From positions 1 to 53,907 of the forward strand of contig CAJKAR010000032.1 in NCBI GenBank assembly GCA_905197955.1: a stretch of 53,907 nucleotides of DNA. Direction: 5' to 3'. The first letter of the stretch is position 1, and each line of letters begins with the position of its first letter. Made by a program: the position numbers and the translations under genes. The DNA is from an uncultured Lentisphaeria bacterium (GTDB lineage Bacteria; Verrucomicrobiota; Lentisphaeria; Victivallales; UBA1829). The notes beneath the pieces were generated by a model, which made no database searches, had not been told where the DNA came from, and saw only the letters and a list, made by a program, of their open reading frames with translations. This document shows, piece by piece, positions 25,534-34,745 of this stretch.

Positions 25534-25666
25534 TATCTGAAAAATCAAACGGATATTTTTGCAGCGGAACTTTTCGGGCGGAATGAAATGGAGGTGATGC
25601 TTCCTTCAGCCGGATTTCCCCTGTTTCCCTTGCGGAATGGAGTGACTGAAAAAGAAAGGTTTTTTT

Positions 25667-28600
25667 ATGAAACGCGTACTTTGTCTGCTGATTGGATTCG
25701 CAACCCTGATTCTGAATGCCCTGCCTCAATGGATTCAGCCGGATGCAAAGAGCGGTGCGTTTCAGGTCGAACAGATTCCATTCTCCCTGCTCCATTTCAA
25801 CAAAAGCTGGATCGGGCAATGGCAGACTCCGAAACTTGTGAAGGGCAAGGCGGAATCCCGCCCGGAAGAGTTCCGCTTCGAAGGGAAGTGGCGTCTCGGC
25901 AAACAGCACTTTGCTCTTCGGGAATCCATCCGCCGGATCGGGAAAAACCGCGTGGAATATACTGCTTCCCTGCACTCGGAACAGCCGATTGATACCGCTT
26001 CCCTGTACCTGAGCGTGAACCTTCCTCTGGCTTTCCTGAAAGGACGGGGTGTTCGGATCGACAACCGCCGCTTCCGCTATTCGGAGACCGTTTCAAAAAA
26101 GGACCGCTACGCCTTCCGGGACGTGAAACGGATCGTGATTGAACTTCCGGAAGGCAATCTGGAGATCACGGGCGAACCCTTCTCCCTCGGTTTTCAGGAC
26201 AGCCGCAATTACGCAACTGGAAACAGCACAGGTCCGGGCAGTTACGCTCTGCACCTCCATCCGCAGAAGACCACGGGAAAATGCTCCGGTGCCGAATTCC
26301 GTTACACGTTCACGTTTCACGGGATAGCGTCTTCTCCGCTGGATCTGGGCAGGGCGGCAAACCGCGGGTTCCGCGATGATGTCGCAGACGATGGCAAAGG
26401 GGGCTGGAACGATCAGGGACCGCAGAACGACCTGCGGATGTTCCGTCCCGGCGATTACCGCTTTTTCGGCATCGAATTCCGGGTGCTCGATCCGGAGAAG
26501 AACGGCGGACGCAGCTGCATTGTTCTCAACGGCGCGAAGCGGACCTGTTTCCTGGACTCCGCTTCCATCGACGTTTCCGCGCGGGGACGCTGGCTCTATC
26601 TGCTCCACGCAAATGCTTTTACCGGATCGTATGCGAATTCCGGGTACATCTCCGTGCAATTTGCCGATGGCTCCATGCAGGAGATTCCGGTCCGGAACAA
26701 AATCGACGTCGGCAACTGGTGGGGCGGAATTGACTGGCCCAACGCCCCGATCGTCTGGAAGAGTGCGAACAGCAGTTCCGTCGTGGGACTCTACATGACT
26801 GGTTTTGAACTGAAAAGGGATGATCCCGTGAAGATCACGTTCCGCAAGGGCGAATACCCGGTCTGGATGATTGTCGCCGCCACTCTCGCGGACCGGAAGG
26901 CGGAGACCTATAAAATCGACTCCACGGTTTACATCCATCCCGGAGAAAAGTGGACTCCGGTGAAGATTCAGGAAGTGAAGCCCGGTTCCGTTCTGGATTT
27001 CTCCCGTCATGTGGATGCCCCCGCTGGAAAATATGGACGGGTCATTGTGAAAAACGGAAAGTTCGCTTTTGAAAACGCGCCGGGGAAACGCGTGCGTTTT
27101 CTCGGAGTGAACCTCTGCAACAGCGGTGATCCGTTCATGACAAAGGAGCTTGCGGAAACATTAGCAAAACGCATGGCGCGCGCCGGATACAACACGGTCC
27201 GTTTGCATCACTTTGAAAATTCCCTTACAGCGAAAAACGCAAAATATTCGTATGAATTCGATCCCGAACAGCTGGACCGCCTTGATTACCTTGTCTATTG
27301 CCTCAAGAAGAATGGAATCTACATTACTTATGATCTATACTGCAGCCGGAAGATCCGGAAGGGGGAACTGCCCGATTCCGGTGACTTCAAGGCCGGCGTC
27401 TGTTTCTTCGATTCTTACCGGGAGAACTGGAAAGAGTTCACGCGCCGTCTGATGAACCATGTGAATCCCTATACGAAAATCCGCTGGGCGGATGATCCCG
27501 TATTTTACTGTCTGAATCTCGTGAACGAAAATCCGCTGATCAACACCTGGAACCGGGGCTGTGAAAAAGCGGTTCTGGAACGCTACGGCGAATGGCTGAA
27601 GCGGAACCAGCTCGATTCCGAGGCGAACCGGAAGACGAGGACCGGCGTGTTCCTCCGCTTCCTGGAAGAGATGCAGAGCCAAACCATCCGCTGGATGACG
27701 GACTTTATTCGGAAGGAAATCGGTTCGGAAATCCTGATTGCGGATGTCAACTGCGGCGGTTCCAACGGCGACAACATCTATCTCATGCGTTCCCGGAATC
27801 TGCTGGATGTAGTGGACAATCACTCCTACAACGACCATCCGGATCACCCGCACGGCGGCTGGGCGCCTCCCGCGGTATTCACGCAGAGGTCCTCCATTGC
27901 CGCCATGGGATGGGTCTTTCGGAGGATTATGCCGACAAGAATCTTCGGGAAACCCTTTATCGTTACGGAGTACTGTTTTGTGCATCCGAACCGTTATCTT
28001 GCGGAACAGGGGCCGCTGACGGGGGCCTGTTCCGCCCTTCAGGACTGGGATGGACTGGTCTGTTTCCAGTATGCCTGGTCGCACAGGATCGTTCGCAAGG
28101 AGGCAGAGTACTCGACCGGTTCCGGCTATTTTGATACGCTGACCAATCCGGTGAAGCGTCTCTCCGACTACATTACCTGGTTCCTGTTCATTCGCGGCGA
28201 TGTCCGTTCCGCTTCCTCCGGAGCCGCTCTGGCGATGGAGAGTCTCCCCTGGGAGAGCCGAAATGTTTCGGATGCGTTTTCCGTTCTCGGACTTGTGGAA
28301 CAGATCGGGGTTCTTCCGGCCGGGAAGAGAATGAAAAATGTCCGCATTGTCAAGCCGCCGTTTTCCGACTCCTCGCGGACCCGGTTTGTCAGCTCCACTG
28401 GAGAAATCGTTCTGGATACCGCGCCGGAGCTGAAGGTCATCACTCCGAAGAGCGAGTGCATCACGACCGATCGTCCCGCTTCGACGGCAAAGGTGCTTTC
28501 CTTCCGGGGCGGCGGCACGTTTCAGACACTGTCCTTGCATTCTCTGGACAATCTGCCTCTGGAGCAATCCGGCTCTCTTCTGCTCTTCCAGCTCGCGGAT

Positions 28601-28855
28601 ACGAAGAATACCGCGGAGAAGTTTTCTGCTCCCGATATGACGTATCTGCTGCATTATGGAAAAGGGCCGATGCTTCTGGAGATTGCCTCCGCCGATGTTT
28701 CGCTCCGTCTTCCCGGGAGCCGCTGGAAGGTTTCCGCACTGAATATGAGCGGTAGTGTGAAGTCCGAAGTGAAAGCCGCATATCGTGACGGCGTTCTCCG
28801 CTTTCCCGTTTCGACAAGGAACGCGATGGTTTACCTTATTGAAAAAATGCACTGA
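25667..28855 (+). CDS. Secreted clan-A glycoside hydrolase-like protein 2
   Basis: A 1062-residue paralogue of the protein at 21357-24557, colinear over its whole length. The signal peptide is about 1-19 (MKRVLCLLIGFATLILNA). The same beta-rich modules come first, then the TIM barrel from ~470 with acid/base Glu621 (NLVNENP) and nucleophile Glu768 (IVTEYCF, where the first copy has SEYG), and the same C-terminal module. AAAGG lies upstream of ATG. The TIM-barrel core is most alike; the region after NDHP differs, with an extra DHPHGGW stretch that may reshape the substrate cleft. It has its own promoter and diverges from the AraC gene. The pair probably attacks related linkages. Confidence 0.88.
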   Translation: MKRVLCLLIGFATLILNALPQWIQPDAKSGAFQVEQIPFSLLHFNKSWIGQWQTPKLVKGKAESRPEEFRFEGKWRLGKQHFALRESIRRIGKNRVEYTASLHSEQPIDTASLYLSVNLPLAFLKGRGVRIDNRRFRYSETVSKKDRYAFRDVKRIVIELPEGNLEITGEPFSLGFQDSRNYATGNSTGPGSYALHLHPQKTTGKCSGAEFRYTFTFHGIASSPLDLGRAANRGFRDDVADDGKGGWNDQGPQNDLRMFRPGDYRFFGIEFRVLDPEKNGGRSCIVLNGAKRTCFLDSASIDVSARGRWLYLLHANAFTGSYANSGYISVQFADGSMQEIPVRNKIDVGNWWGGIDWPNAPIVWKSANSSSVVGLYMTGFELKRDDPVKITFRKGEYPVWMIVAATLADRKAETYKIDSTVYIHPGEKWTPVKIQEVKPGSVLDFSRHVDAPAGKYGRVIVKNGKFAFENAPGKRVRFLGVNLCNSGDPFMTKELAETLAKRMARAGYNTVRLHHFENSLTAKNAKYSYEFDPEQLDRLDYLVYCLKKNGIYITYDLYCSRKIRKGELPDSGDFKAGVCFFDSYRENWKEFTRRLMNHVNPYTKIRWADDPVFYCLNLVNENPLINTWNRGCEKAVLERYGEWLKRNQLDSEANRKTRTGVFLRFLEEMQSQTIRWMTDFIRKEIGSEILIADVNCGGSNGDNIYLMRSRNLLDVVDNHSYNDHPDHPHGGWAPPAVFTQRSSIAAMGWVFRRIMPTRIFGKPFIVTEYCFVHPNRYLAEQGPLTGACSALQDWDGLVCFQYAWSHRIVRKEAEYSTGSGYFDTLTNPVKRLSDYITWFLFIRGDVRSASSGAALAMESLPWESRNVSDAFSVLGLVEQIGVLPAGKRMKNVRIVKPPFSDSSRTRFVSSTGEIVLDTAPELKVITPKSECITTDRPASTAKVLSFRGGGTFQTLSLHSLDNLPLEQSGSLLLFQLADTKNTAEKFSAPDMTYLLHYGKGPMLLEIASADVSLRLPGSRWKVSALNMSGSVKSEVKAAYRDGVLRFPVSTRNAMVYLIEKMH

Positions 28856-28873
28856 CGTGAAAGAGGGGACCGT

Positions 28874-29740
28874 TCACTTGCTCTGGCGGAGAACGGTCTC
28901 CCGGTAGCGTTTCGGCGACATCCCGAGCAGGGCTTTGAAGCGACGGGAAAAATGGTACTGATCCACATAACCGAACTGTTCCGCGATTTCCGCAACGCTG
29001 TTTCTGGTTCCTGTCAGGAGTTCCGCCGCCTTGTTCAGTTTCAGGCGGTCGATATAGAGTTTCGGGTTGACTCCGGTTCTCTGAAAAAAGACCCGGCGCA
29101 GCTGATCGCAGCTTAAATTGCACATTTCCGCCATTTCATTGACGGTCCACCACTTTTGCGGATTCTCCTTGATGTGCTCCAGTAGTTTTTCCAGGAGCGG
29201 ATACTCCTCCTGAGAAGACGAGCATTTTTCCAGATAAATATCAACAAGAAGACGCTGGAGTTCAATGTTCGCCCGGATCTGCGAGTTGACCGCAGGATCC
29301 CGCATGAGTTCGATGATCGGCAGAAGACGGCGGATGCCTCCGAGGGGAAACACTCCGTTGGAAATGATTCCTGCACGCATGAGCATATCGGCAACCGGAC
29401 CATTGAAATTGATGGTGTCTTCAATGTAGTATTCGCCGACTCCGCCATAGCGGTTGAGGGTTCCCGGTGTGATAAGGATGCATTCTCCCGCATTGACTTC
29501 CTGTTCAAAATCCGGTTCCAGCCAGAGCCTTCCGTGGCCGCTGTACATATGGGAGATGGCATAAAATTCAAAGTAGCGCGGCGGACAGTTGCGATAGGAA
29601 TCCATGGAAGAGACTCCGGAGCTGCTGCCGACCATGATCCACAAGCCGTACTGTTTGTGAATCTCATGTTTGGCAACGTTCGGCAGACGATGAACGTGAG
29701 CGGTGATTTTTTTGTCATCTTTCATGCGGTTTTTATCCAT
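28874..29740 (-). CDS. AraC-family transcriptional regulator 2
   Basis: A ~288-residue AraC/XylS regulator. The sensor domain contains the cupin-like turn GHGRLWLEPDFEQEVNAGEC. The C-terminal DNA-binding domain has two helix-turn-helix units (MAEMCNLSCDQLRRVFFQ; IAEQFGYVDQYHFSRRFKALLG). The start is uncertain: ATG 29740 follows AAAAAGGAA too closely, and ATG 29725 is also possible. It diverges from the sugar isomerase/oxidoreductase pair 89 bases away, its most likely target. Confidence 0.92.
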   Translation of the reverse strand: MDKNRMKDDKKITAHVHRLPNVAKHEIHKQYGLWIMVGSSSGVSSMDSYRNCPPRYFEFYAISHMYSGHGRLWLEPDFEQEVNAGECILITPGTLNRYGGVGEYYIEDTINFNGPVADMLMRAGIISNGVFPLGGIRRLLPIIELMRDPAVNSQIRANIELQRLLVDIYLEKCSSSQEEYPLLEKLLEHIKENPQKWWTVNEMAEMCNLSCDQLRRVFFQRTGVNPKLYIDRLKLNKAAELLTGTRNSVAEIAEQFGYVDQYHFSRRFKALLGMSPKRYRETVLRQSK

Positions 29741-29829
29741 TTCCTTTTTGGGATTGCAGTGTAAAATTAATGGTGTCGGCAATAAAATGCAAATAGATTT
29801 GTCCGAAAAAAAGAAAAAAAGGAGAATGT

Positions 29830-30675
29830 ATGAAAATTGGAGCTCTTGCGGGTTCTTTGCGTAAACCGCTGCCTGAAACCTTGAAAACCTATGCGGAAAT
29901 GGGACTTCAGGGGGTACAGATCGGAGTGAGTCGGGAGTCTCTCGAGTATTCCGATGAGAAATGGAAGGAAATCAGCGAGCTGTGCCGGAAGAATCATCTG
30001 ATTATTTCCGCTTTGTGCGGTGATCTTGGCGGAGATCCCTTCCATGTGGAGAAGGAGTGTATGGTGCGTGCGGAGATCCTCTGCCGTATTGTCGATATTG
30101 CTGTGACCGTGGGGACGAAGGTGATTACGACTCACATCGGAGTTGTTCCGGAGGATAAGCAGGATCCGGTTTATCCGCTGATGGTGAAATCTATTCGTCA
30201 TGCGGCAGAATATGCTGCATCAAAGGGGGTGACTCTTGCGATTGAAACGGGGCCGGAAAAGGCGGAAGTTTTGAGAGCGTTTATCGAAGATGTTGCTTCC
30301 AAAGGTGTCGGCGTGAATCTGGATCCCGCAAATCTGCGGATGGTTTCCTGTGTTGATCCGGTGCATGCGGTTGAGGTGCTGGGAAAATACATTGTCCATA
30401 CCCATGCCAAAGATGGAGTGAATCTGTTTCCTGGATCTGCCGCTGCCATGTACGGAATGTGCAATCCGGATGGAACGCGGCGTGTTTTCCAGGAGGAGCC
30501 TGCCAGATACAAGGAGGTGCCGCTGGGACAGGGACAGGTTCCGTGGGATGCTTATCTTGCCGCGCTGAAAAAGGCCGGTTTCGACGGATTCCTGACGATT
30601 GAGCGGGAATGCGGAGATGATCCTGCCGGCGATATCCGTCTGGCTTTGAATTTCCTGAAAGAAAAATTGGGATGA
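29830..30675 (+). CDS. Sugar phosphate isomerase/epimerase-family protein
   Basis: A 281-residue TIM-barrel protein of the xylose-isomerase-like (AP endonuclease 2) superfamily. Typical features are the start MKIGALAGSLRKPLPETL, the metal-binding-type segments TTHIGVVPED, AIETGP, VNLDPANL and VHTHAKD, and the terminal TIERECGDD. Such enzymes isomerise or epimerise keto- or inositol-type sugars with a divalent metal. AAGGAG precedes ATG. It lies 10 bases upstream of a Gfo/Idh/MocA oxidoreductase, a pairing typical of inositol or unusual-sugar catabolism, and diverges from an AraC gene. Confidence 0.92.
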   Translation: MKIGALAGSLRKPLPETLKTYAEMGLQGVQIGVSRESLEYSDEKWKEISELCRKNHLIISALCGDLGGDPFHVEKECMVRAEILCRIVDIAVTVGTKVITTHIGVVPEDKQDPVYPLMVKSIRHAAEYAASKGVTLAIETGPEKAEVLRAFIEDVASKGVGVNLDPANLRMVSCVDPVHAVEVLGKYIVHTHAKDGVNLFPGSAAAMYGMCNPDGTRRVFQEEPARYKEVPLGQGQVPWDAYLAALKKAGFDGFLTIERECGDDPAGDIRLALNFLKEKLG

Positions 30676-30684
30676 GGTTCTGAA

Positions 30685-31689
30685 ATGGAAAAAAAATTGA
30701 AGGTTGCCCTGTTGGGATTCGGCGGTATGGGGCATTTTCATGCAACACAGTACAAGGATCAGCCGAACTGTTCGCTGATTGCGATTTGCGATATTGACCG
30801 GAAGAAATTTGAAAAACTTTCTGCCGATATCAATCTGGGCAACAGTGGCGAAGCGGATCTGGCCAATGTGCATCAGTATCTCTCCTATGAGGAGATGATT
30901 CGGAATGAGAAGCCGGACTTTATTGATATTTGTCTGCCCTGCCATCTGCATGCGGAATATGCGATCCGGGCCATGAAGGATGGTTTTCATGTGATTTCCG
31001 AAAAGCCGATGGCTCGGACTCTTGCTCAGGTTGACAAGATGATCAAGGTGTCGAAGGAGACGGGGAAAAAGCTGATGATTGCCCAGTGCCTTCGTTTTGA
31101 GAATACATTCAACGCGCTGAAAAAAGCGTATGACAGCAAGAAATATGGAAAACTGCTGCGGATGGATTTGCGCCGCTGCAGTGGTCCGGCCGGGAAGAAG
31201 ACAAGCTGGTATCGAGATGTGAAATGCAGTGGAGGAGCTCTGCTTGATCTGCATCTTCATGATACGGATTTTGTCAATTATGTGCTTGGCACCCCGGATG
31301 CGGTTCAGACATTCGGAATTTCGCGGGTCTCTGGCGGAATTGATGATTTGATGACAACCTATTTTTTCAAGGATGGTCCGATTGTCAATGCGGAAGCCAG
31401 CTGGTGCCGGGCCGAGTGGTATACTTCATCGGTTATGGTGTTTGAGAAGGCTACACTGGAACTTGAAGGTGCTAAAGTGAAAATCAGTCGGACGGATAAG
31501 CCGCTGGAAGTCCTGGACCTTTCCGGAAGAAAGAACGGATACTGGTCTGAGATTGCTTATTTTGCCGAATGTGTACTGAAGAACAAGTTGCCGGAGCAGT
31601 GTTCGCCGGAAAGTACGCGAGAATCTATCCGGATTGCTCTCGCAGAGGAACGATCTGCATTGTATAGACGAAAGATTTCTCTCAAGTAG
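30685..31689 (+). CDS. Gfo/Idh/MocA-family oxidoreductase
   Basis: A 334-residue NAD(P)-dependent sugar or inositol dehydrogenase-like protein. The Rossmann motif GFGGMG is at 11-16, the EKPMARTLAQ motif follows the dinucleotide fold, and GGALLDLHLHDTDFV carries the conserved Asp/His pair of the catalytic face. GAGG precedes ATG. Ten bases separate it from the isomerase gene, so the two are one operon, closed by a terminator. The substrate is unknown; the adjacent glycosidases suggest a sugar released from polysaccharide. Confidence 0.94.
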   Translation: MEKKLKVALLGFGGMGHFHATQYKDQPNCSLIAICDIDRKKFEKLSADINLGNSGEADLANVHQYLSYEEMIRNEKPDFIDICLPCHLHAEYAIRAMKDGFHVISEKPMARTLAQVDKMIKVSKETGKKLMIAQCLRFENTFNALKKAYDSKKYGKLLRMDLRRCSGPAGKKTSWYRDVKCSGGALLDLHLHDTDFVNYVLGTPDAVQTFGISRVSGGIDDLMTTYFFKDGPIVNAEASWCRAEWYTSSVMVFEKATLELEGAKVKISRTDKPLEVLDLSGRKNGYWSEIAYFAECVLKNKLPEQCSPESTRESIRIALAEERSALYRRKISLK

Positions 31690-31712
31690 AGAGATTTTTA
31701 GTTTTTCTTATA

Positions 31713-31753
31713 AAACGCAGGTAAAAATATTTGATTTTTACTTGCGTTTTTTT
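31713..31753 (+). terminator. Rho-independent terminator
   Basis: AAACGCAGGTAAAAAT (31713-31728) pairs with ATTTTTACTTGCGTTT (31734-31749), one G-T wobble, followed by a T-run. It ends the isomerase/oxidoreductase unit. Confidence 0.9.
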
Positions 31754-32096
31754 GTTGTGTTGGTTTATATTTAATTGTAATATTTGTTGATATTTTTTAT
31801 ATTAATAATAGTATATTGATGATCTTTGATATATTGTGGGGCTGTTCGTTCTTTTGTAATGCATCTGTTATCATATCTTTGGAAGAAAAAGGCAATCAGG
31901 AAATTTATTCCATAGATTGCCTTAATGTGTTCAAGAATAAATTTTTTATTTCAAAGATTTAGAATAAATTGATGTATAAAAGATTTTGTTTGGGTGATAT
32001 AGCCATAGTGAAGCTACACTTTGTGTTCTCAAATTTTGCTTTTACTTCACATGAGATATTTCCATTATCCTCATGTAGTGCAAGAGGTAAGATAAA

Positions 32097-32130
32097 GCGG
32101 GAAAATATTGGAGTAGAACTATTTTCCCGC
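32097..32130 (-). terminator. Hairpin after the split prepilin gene
   Basis: GCGGGAAAATA (32097-32107) and TATTTTCCCGC (32120-32130) form a perfect 11-bp stem; on the minus strand TTTATCTT follows. It lies 13 bases after the prepilin stop. Its presence shows that the 3' part still has a proper gene end. Confidence 0.75.
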
Positions 32131-32142
32131 TATTGAGAAGGT

Positions 32143-32814
32143 TTATTCTCCCCCTTCTTCGTCTTCTCCTTCTTCTCCTTCGCCATCGACAAGCTGCTTG
32201 TCATCATGGTCTTTTGCTGCTGTGGCTGCTGTAGATGTTATTATTCCTCCAGCACCGTTGAGAATGTTTGACTCTGTATCCCAATTTGCTTTGGCGGTCC
32301 ATGATCCATTTCCTGCCACAAATCCGCTTACATGTCCATCTCCGAAGAGAATATTTCCGAACATATCATGATTTTGAGTGGGACCAGCACTGCAGCCATC
32401 AAACAGAATTCCGCTGTCAGAGCCGCAGGTGTTGGCATTCAGCGCTGGGATATAATGATATGAAAGGTTCTCATTGGTAAATGTTCCATTGAAGAGTTTC
32501 GAGTCCGCATCTACCGAATATGTCCCTTCTTTGATGCTGCTTGACGGACATCTGAACATCTTCATATCAGTGAGAACTCCGCCTTTGATCAGCGGGAGTA
32601 ATCCTTCGACTGAATTAGTAGTCATAGCAGCGGACCCGGTAACTGATCCTCCATATGGAAGCGCTGTGTCATCAGGAAAATTTGTGTACATTTGCAGAGC
32701 TAGTCCGATCTGTTTTTCCTGAGAAGCACAGGAAATTCTGCGTGCTTTTTCTCGAGCCGAGTTCAGTGCCGGCAGAAGCATCCCCGCGAGGATCGCGATA
32801 ATCGCAATTACCAC
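32143..32814 (-). CDS. 3' part of a prepilin gene, cut off from its start
   Basis: This is 223 codons of a prepilin-type protein that begins abruptly in the hydrophobic helix: VVIAIIAILAGMLLPALNSA is intact from GTG 32814 onward. The leader, the Gly-Phe cleavage site and the FTLIELL part are missing. The rest aligns throughout with the neighbour at 35036-35716 (ARRISCAS.., GSDSGILFD, NILFGDGHV), ending in an acidic tail. GTG could be read as a start but has no ribosome site, and a product without the leader could not be processed. The matching 5' end lies in opposite orientation at 34746-34797, beyond the recombinase gene. The frame is undamaged, so I see a separated half-gene, not a decayed one. 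Confidence 0.85.
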   Translation of the reverse strand: MVIAIIAILAGMLLPALNSAREKARRISCASQEKQIGLALQMYTNFPDDTALPYGGSVTGSAAMTTNSVEGLLPLIKGGVLTDMKMFRCPSSSIKEGTYSVDADSKLFNGTFTNENLSYHYIPALNANTCGSDSGILFDGCSAGPTQNHDMFGNILFGDGHVSGFVAGNGSWTAKANWDTESNILNGAGGIITSTAATAAKDHDDKQLVDGEGEEGEDEEGGE

Positions 32815-32836
32815 AGTTATTGCTGTGTTATGGTAA
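32790..32836. other. Predicted recombination site, left (core CCAC 32811-32814)
   Basis: The junction between the prepilin half-gene and the recombinase segment. GCAATTACCACAGTTATTGC (32804-32823) is an imperfect palindrome centred in the core, and TTACCA..TGGTAA adds outer symmetry. The left half is prepilin coding sequence; the right half (AGTTATTGCTGTGTTATGG) has no counterpart in the intact paralogue and so is the recombinase-side half-site. Confidence 0.6.
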
Positions 32837-32858
32837 CAAATCAGAAAGGAGTTTACTT

Positions 32859-34604
32859 ATGAAACAAAGAAAAGAACATTTGAAGCAGCAAAGAGAAAAT
32901 GAACGTAAAAAGTTCATTCATCCGGATGGAATAGCTGTTTTTTCTTTTGCCAGACAATCCAGCGGAGATGAAATAGACAGCGCCAGTATCAGTGATCAAC
33001 TTGCGGCAAATCGTAAAAATGCGGAAAAACTGAATCTGCAAATCTCGTGGGAGGATTGGGATGCCAATATTACAGGTTATTCCTATCCGGATACCGAATA
33101 TTTTCGAGCTTGTTATAAACTTGATTTAGCCTTGCAGAAATATTTTGCGACACATGCGGCAACGAATAACAGGCCTGTTTTCAGAGATGGACTTGGATTT
33201 ATTTTCAATCAAATGCGTAAAGGAGACATTCTTTTGCTTGATACGGCGACTCGTCTTGTTCGGGCAACAACAATACCTACCAATGAAAGCAATATTTGGA
33301 ACTGGTTGGAAATGATGGAGATAAAGATATTTGTAGGAACGCAGTCCTATAATTTAAGAGATATTGGGACCAGAATTATCAGTGCTGTTGAAACGCAATC
33401 GAAGGAAGAAAAAGCGAAAAATGCCATTCGTGGACTTTGCAGTGCAAAAGACAAAGGGATTCTGATCGGTTTCCACCGTTTGTTTGGATACGAGTTCTCA
33501 AAATCCAGAGGTCGTCAATTTCTTTTCCCCGTTGAGTCTGAAATAAAGATTGTTCGAGAAATATTCAGCGCTTTTCTTGCCGGGGAAGGAAAAAACAGCA
33601 TTTGCAGACGACTCAATGCAGGTAAAACTTTTGGACAGTGGACTACCAGTCGCTTGAATTTGTTGTTAAATAATCCGAAATATGCCGGTATGATGCCAAA
33701 CAGTCAAAATGAGTTGATTCCATGTCCGGCGATTGAGGAGCCGGCGATTGAATTTGATGCCTGGCAGAAGGTTCAACTTTTGCAGAGAATGTATGCTCCT
33801 CGAAAGGAAAAAGCGTGTGGACGCATCTATCTACTTTCCGGTCTCGTGCGTTGTGGTTATTGTGGAAGTATTATGAAGCCTCAGGCAAATCGAAGCGGAC
33901 GTGCAGATAAATATTATCTCTGTTTGAAACATGCCTCCTGTATTCATTTGGAAAGCCATTGCCGAGGAAGTGCTCTCATAGATTCAAACGAGAAACAGAC
34001 TGGATTGGAAAAAATTATGAACTATTTTGGAATGCTTTATTTTTTAAGGGATTCTTGCAGTCAGACTGTATTGCGTCTGGAAAAAGAAAAAAGTGAATTA
34101 ATGCAGAAGTTGGAAAAGACTGCATCTGTATTAAATTCCATGAAGGCAGCATTGAAAAAAAACTTTTTCCTTTTTGAGACTCTTCATGAGGGCATGGAAC
34201 ATGCCGTGGAACAATTAAAAAAAATAGAAGATGAGATAAAGGTCCGAGATTTGGAAATCGCGGAAATTCATGAAGGAAAACAACACAAAATGTCAAAAAA
34301 TATAACTTTGACGGAATGGAATCATTACCCCATGATAGAAAAGCAGAAAGTGATGCGGAATATTTTTCGTCAGATTTCTATTTTTGAAGATCATTACGAA
34401 CTTCATTTTTTGAACAATGAAACCTTGTCTATCCCCAAGTGTCTCCATGGAAAACGTTTATTGAATCCGGATATTCATTTTTTTGAAATCTCTCCGGATT
34501 ATCGGAAAATGCAAATTGTTCTGAAGGCACCTATTCTTGATTCGTTCTCAAGGAAAAGAATTTTATTTGAGAATGAGAAAATATCTGTATTTCTTCTTCT
34601 TTAG
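32859..34604 (+). CDS. Large serine recombinase LSR2
   Basis: A 581-residue large serine recombinase. The catalytic domain starts IAVFSFARQSSGDE with predicted nucleophile Ser34. A ~40-residue insertion follows NITG..YPDT, as in LSR1, before FRDGLGFIF. Then come the recombinase domain (about 200-320), a zinc ribbon (Cys332, Cys335 in RCGYCG, then further Cys), a coiled coil (about 400-480) and a C-terminal region. ATG 32859 has AAAGGAG seven bases upstream; the longer frame has none. The start is 44 bases from the left recombination core. Codon use is much more AT-rich than in the surrounding genes, suggesting foreign origin. It is the obvious candidate to invert the segment it lies in, and may also act on other prepilin genes with the same core. 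Confidence 0.93.
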   Translation: MKQRKEHLKQQRENERKKFIHPDGIAVFSFARQSSGDEIDSASISDQLAANRKNAEKLNLQISWEDWDANITGYSYPDTEYFRACYKLDLALQKYFATHAATNNRPVFRDGLGFIFNQMRKGDILLLDTATRLVRATTIPTNESNIWNWLEMMEIKIFVGTQSYNLRDIGTRIISAVETQSKEEKAKNAIRGLCSAKDKGILIGFHRLFGYEFSKSRGRQFLFPVESEIKIVREIFSAFLAGEGKNSICRRLNAGKTFGQWTTSRLNLLLNNPKYAGMMPNSQNELIPCPAIEEPAIEFDAWQKVQLLQRMYAPRKEKACGRIYLLSGLVRCGYCGSIMKPQANRSGRADKYYLCLKHASCIHLESHCRGSALIDSNEKQTGLEKIMNYFGMLYFLRDSCSQTVLRLEKEKSELMQKLEKTASVLNSMKAALKKNFFLFETLHEGMEHAVEQLKKIEDEIKVRDLEIAEIHEGKQHKMSKNITLTEWNHYPMIEKQKVMRNIFRQISIFEDHYELHFLNNETLSIPKCLHGKRLLNPDIHFFEISPDYRKMQIVLKAPILDSFSRKRILFENEKISVFLLL

Positions 34605-34649
34605 TTTTTCAGGTACAGAAATTTTTTTAATATTTTTTCTGATTCAGGG

Positions 34650-34678
34650 TTGTCAAAAAAGAAAAGATGTGTTATAAT
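34650..34678 (+). promoter_or_regulatory. Promoter of the prepilin 5' fragment, inside the invertible segment
   Basis: TTGTCA (34650-34655), 17 bases, TATAAT (34673-34678). The surrounding ~100 bases, including AAGTCATTAAAAAAGGAGAC before the ATG, closely match the promoter region of the intact prepilin gene at 35717-35830. In the present orientation it drives only a 23-codon dead-end frame. Confidence 0.88.
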
Positions 34679-34745
34679 GTAATCATAACATTTGTGGATT
34701 ATATAGAAAAACTAAACGCTAAGTCATTAAAAAAGGAGACAAAAA

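Larger units (their letters stand above)
31690..32142. other. AT-rich intergenic region between convergent genes
   Basis: This gap of 453 bases holds the terminator of the oxidoreductase unit (31713-31753) and that of the prepilin gene from the other side (32097-32130). Between them I see only very AT-rich sequence and no gene. Confidence 0.6.
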
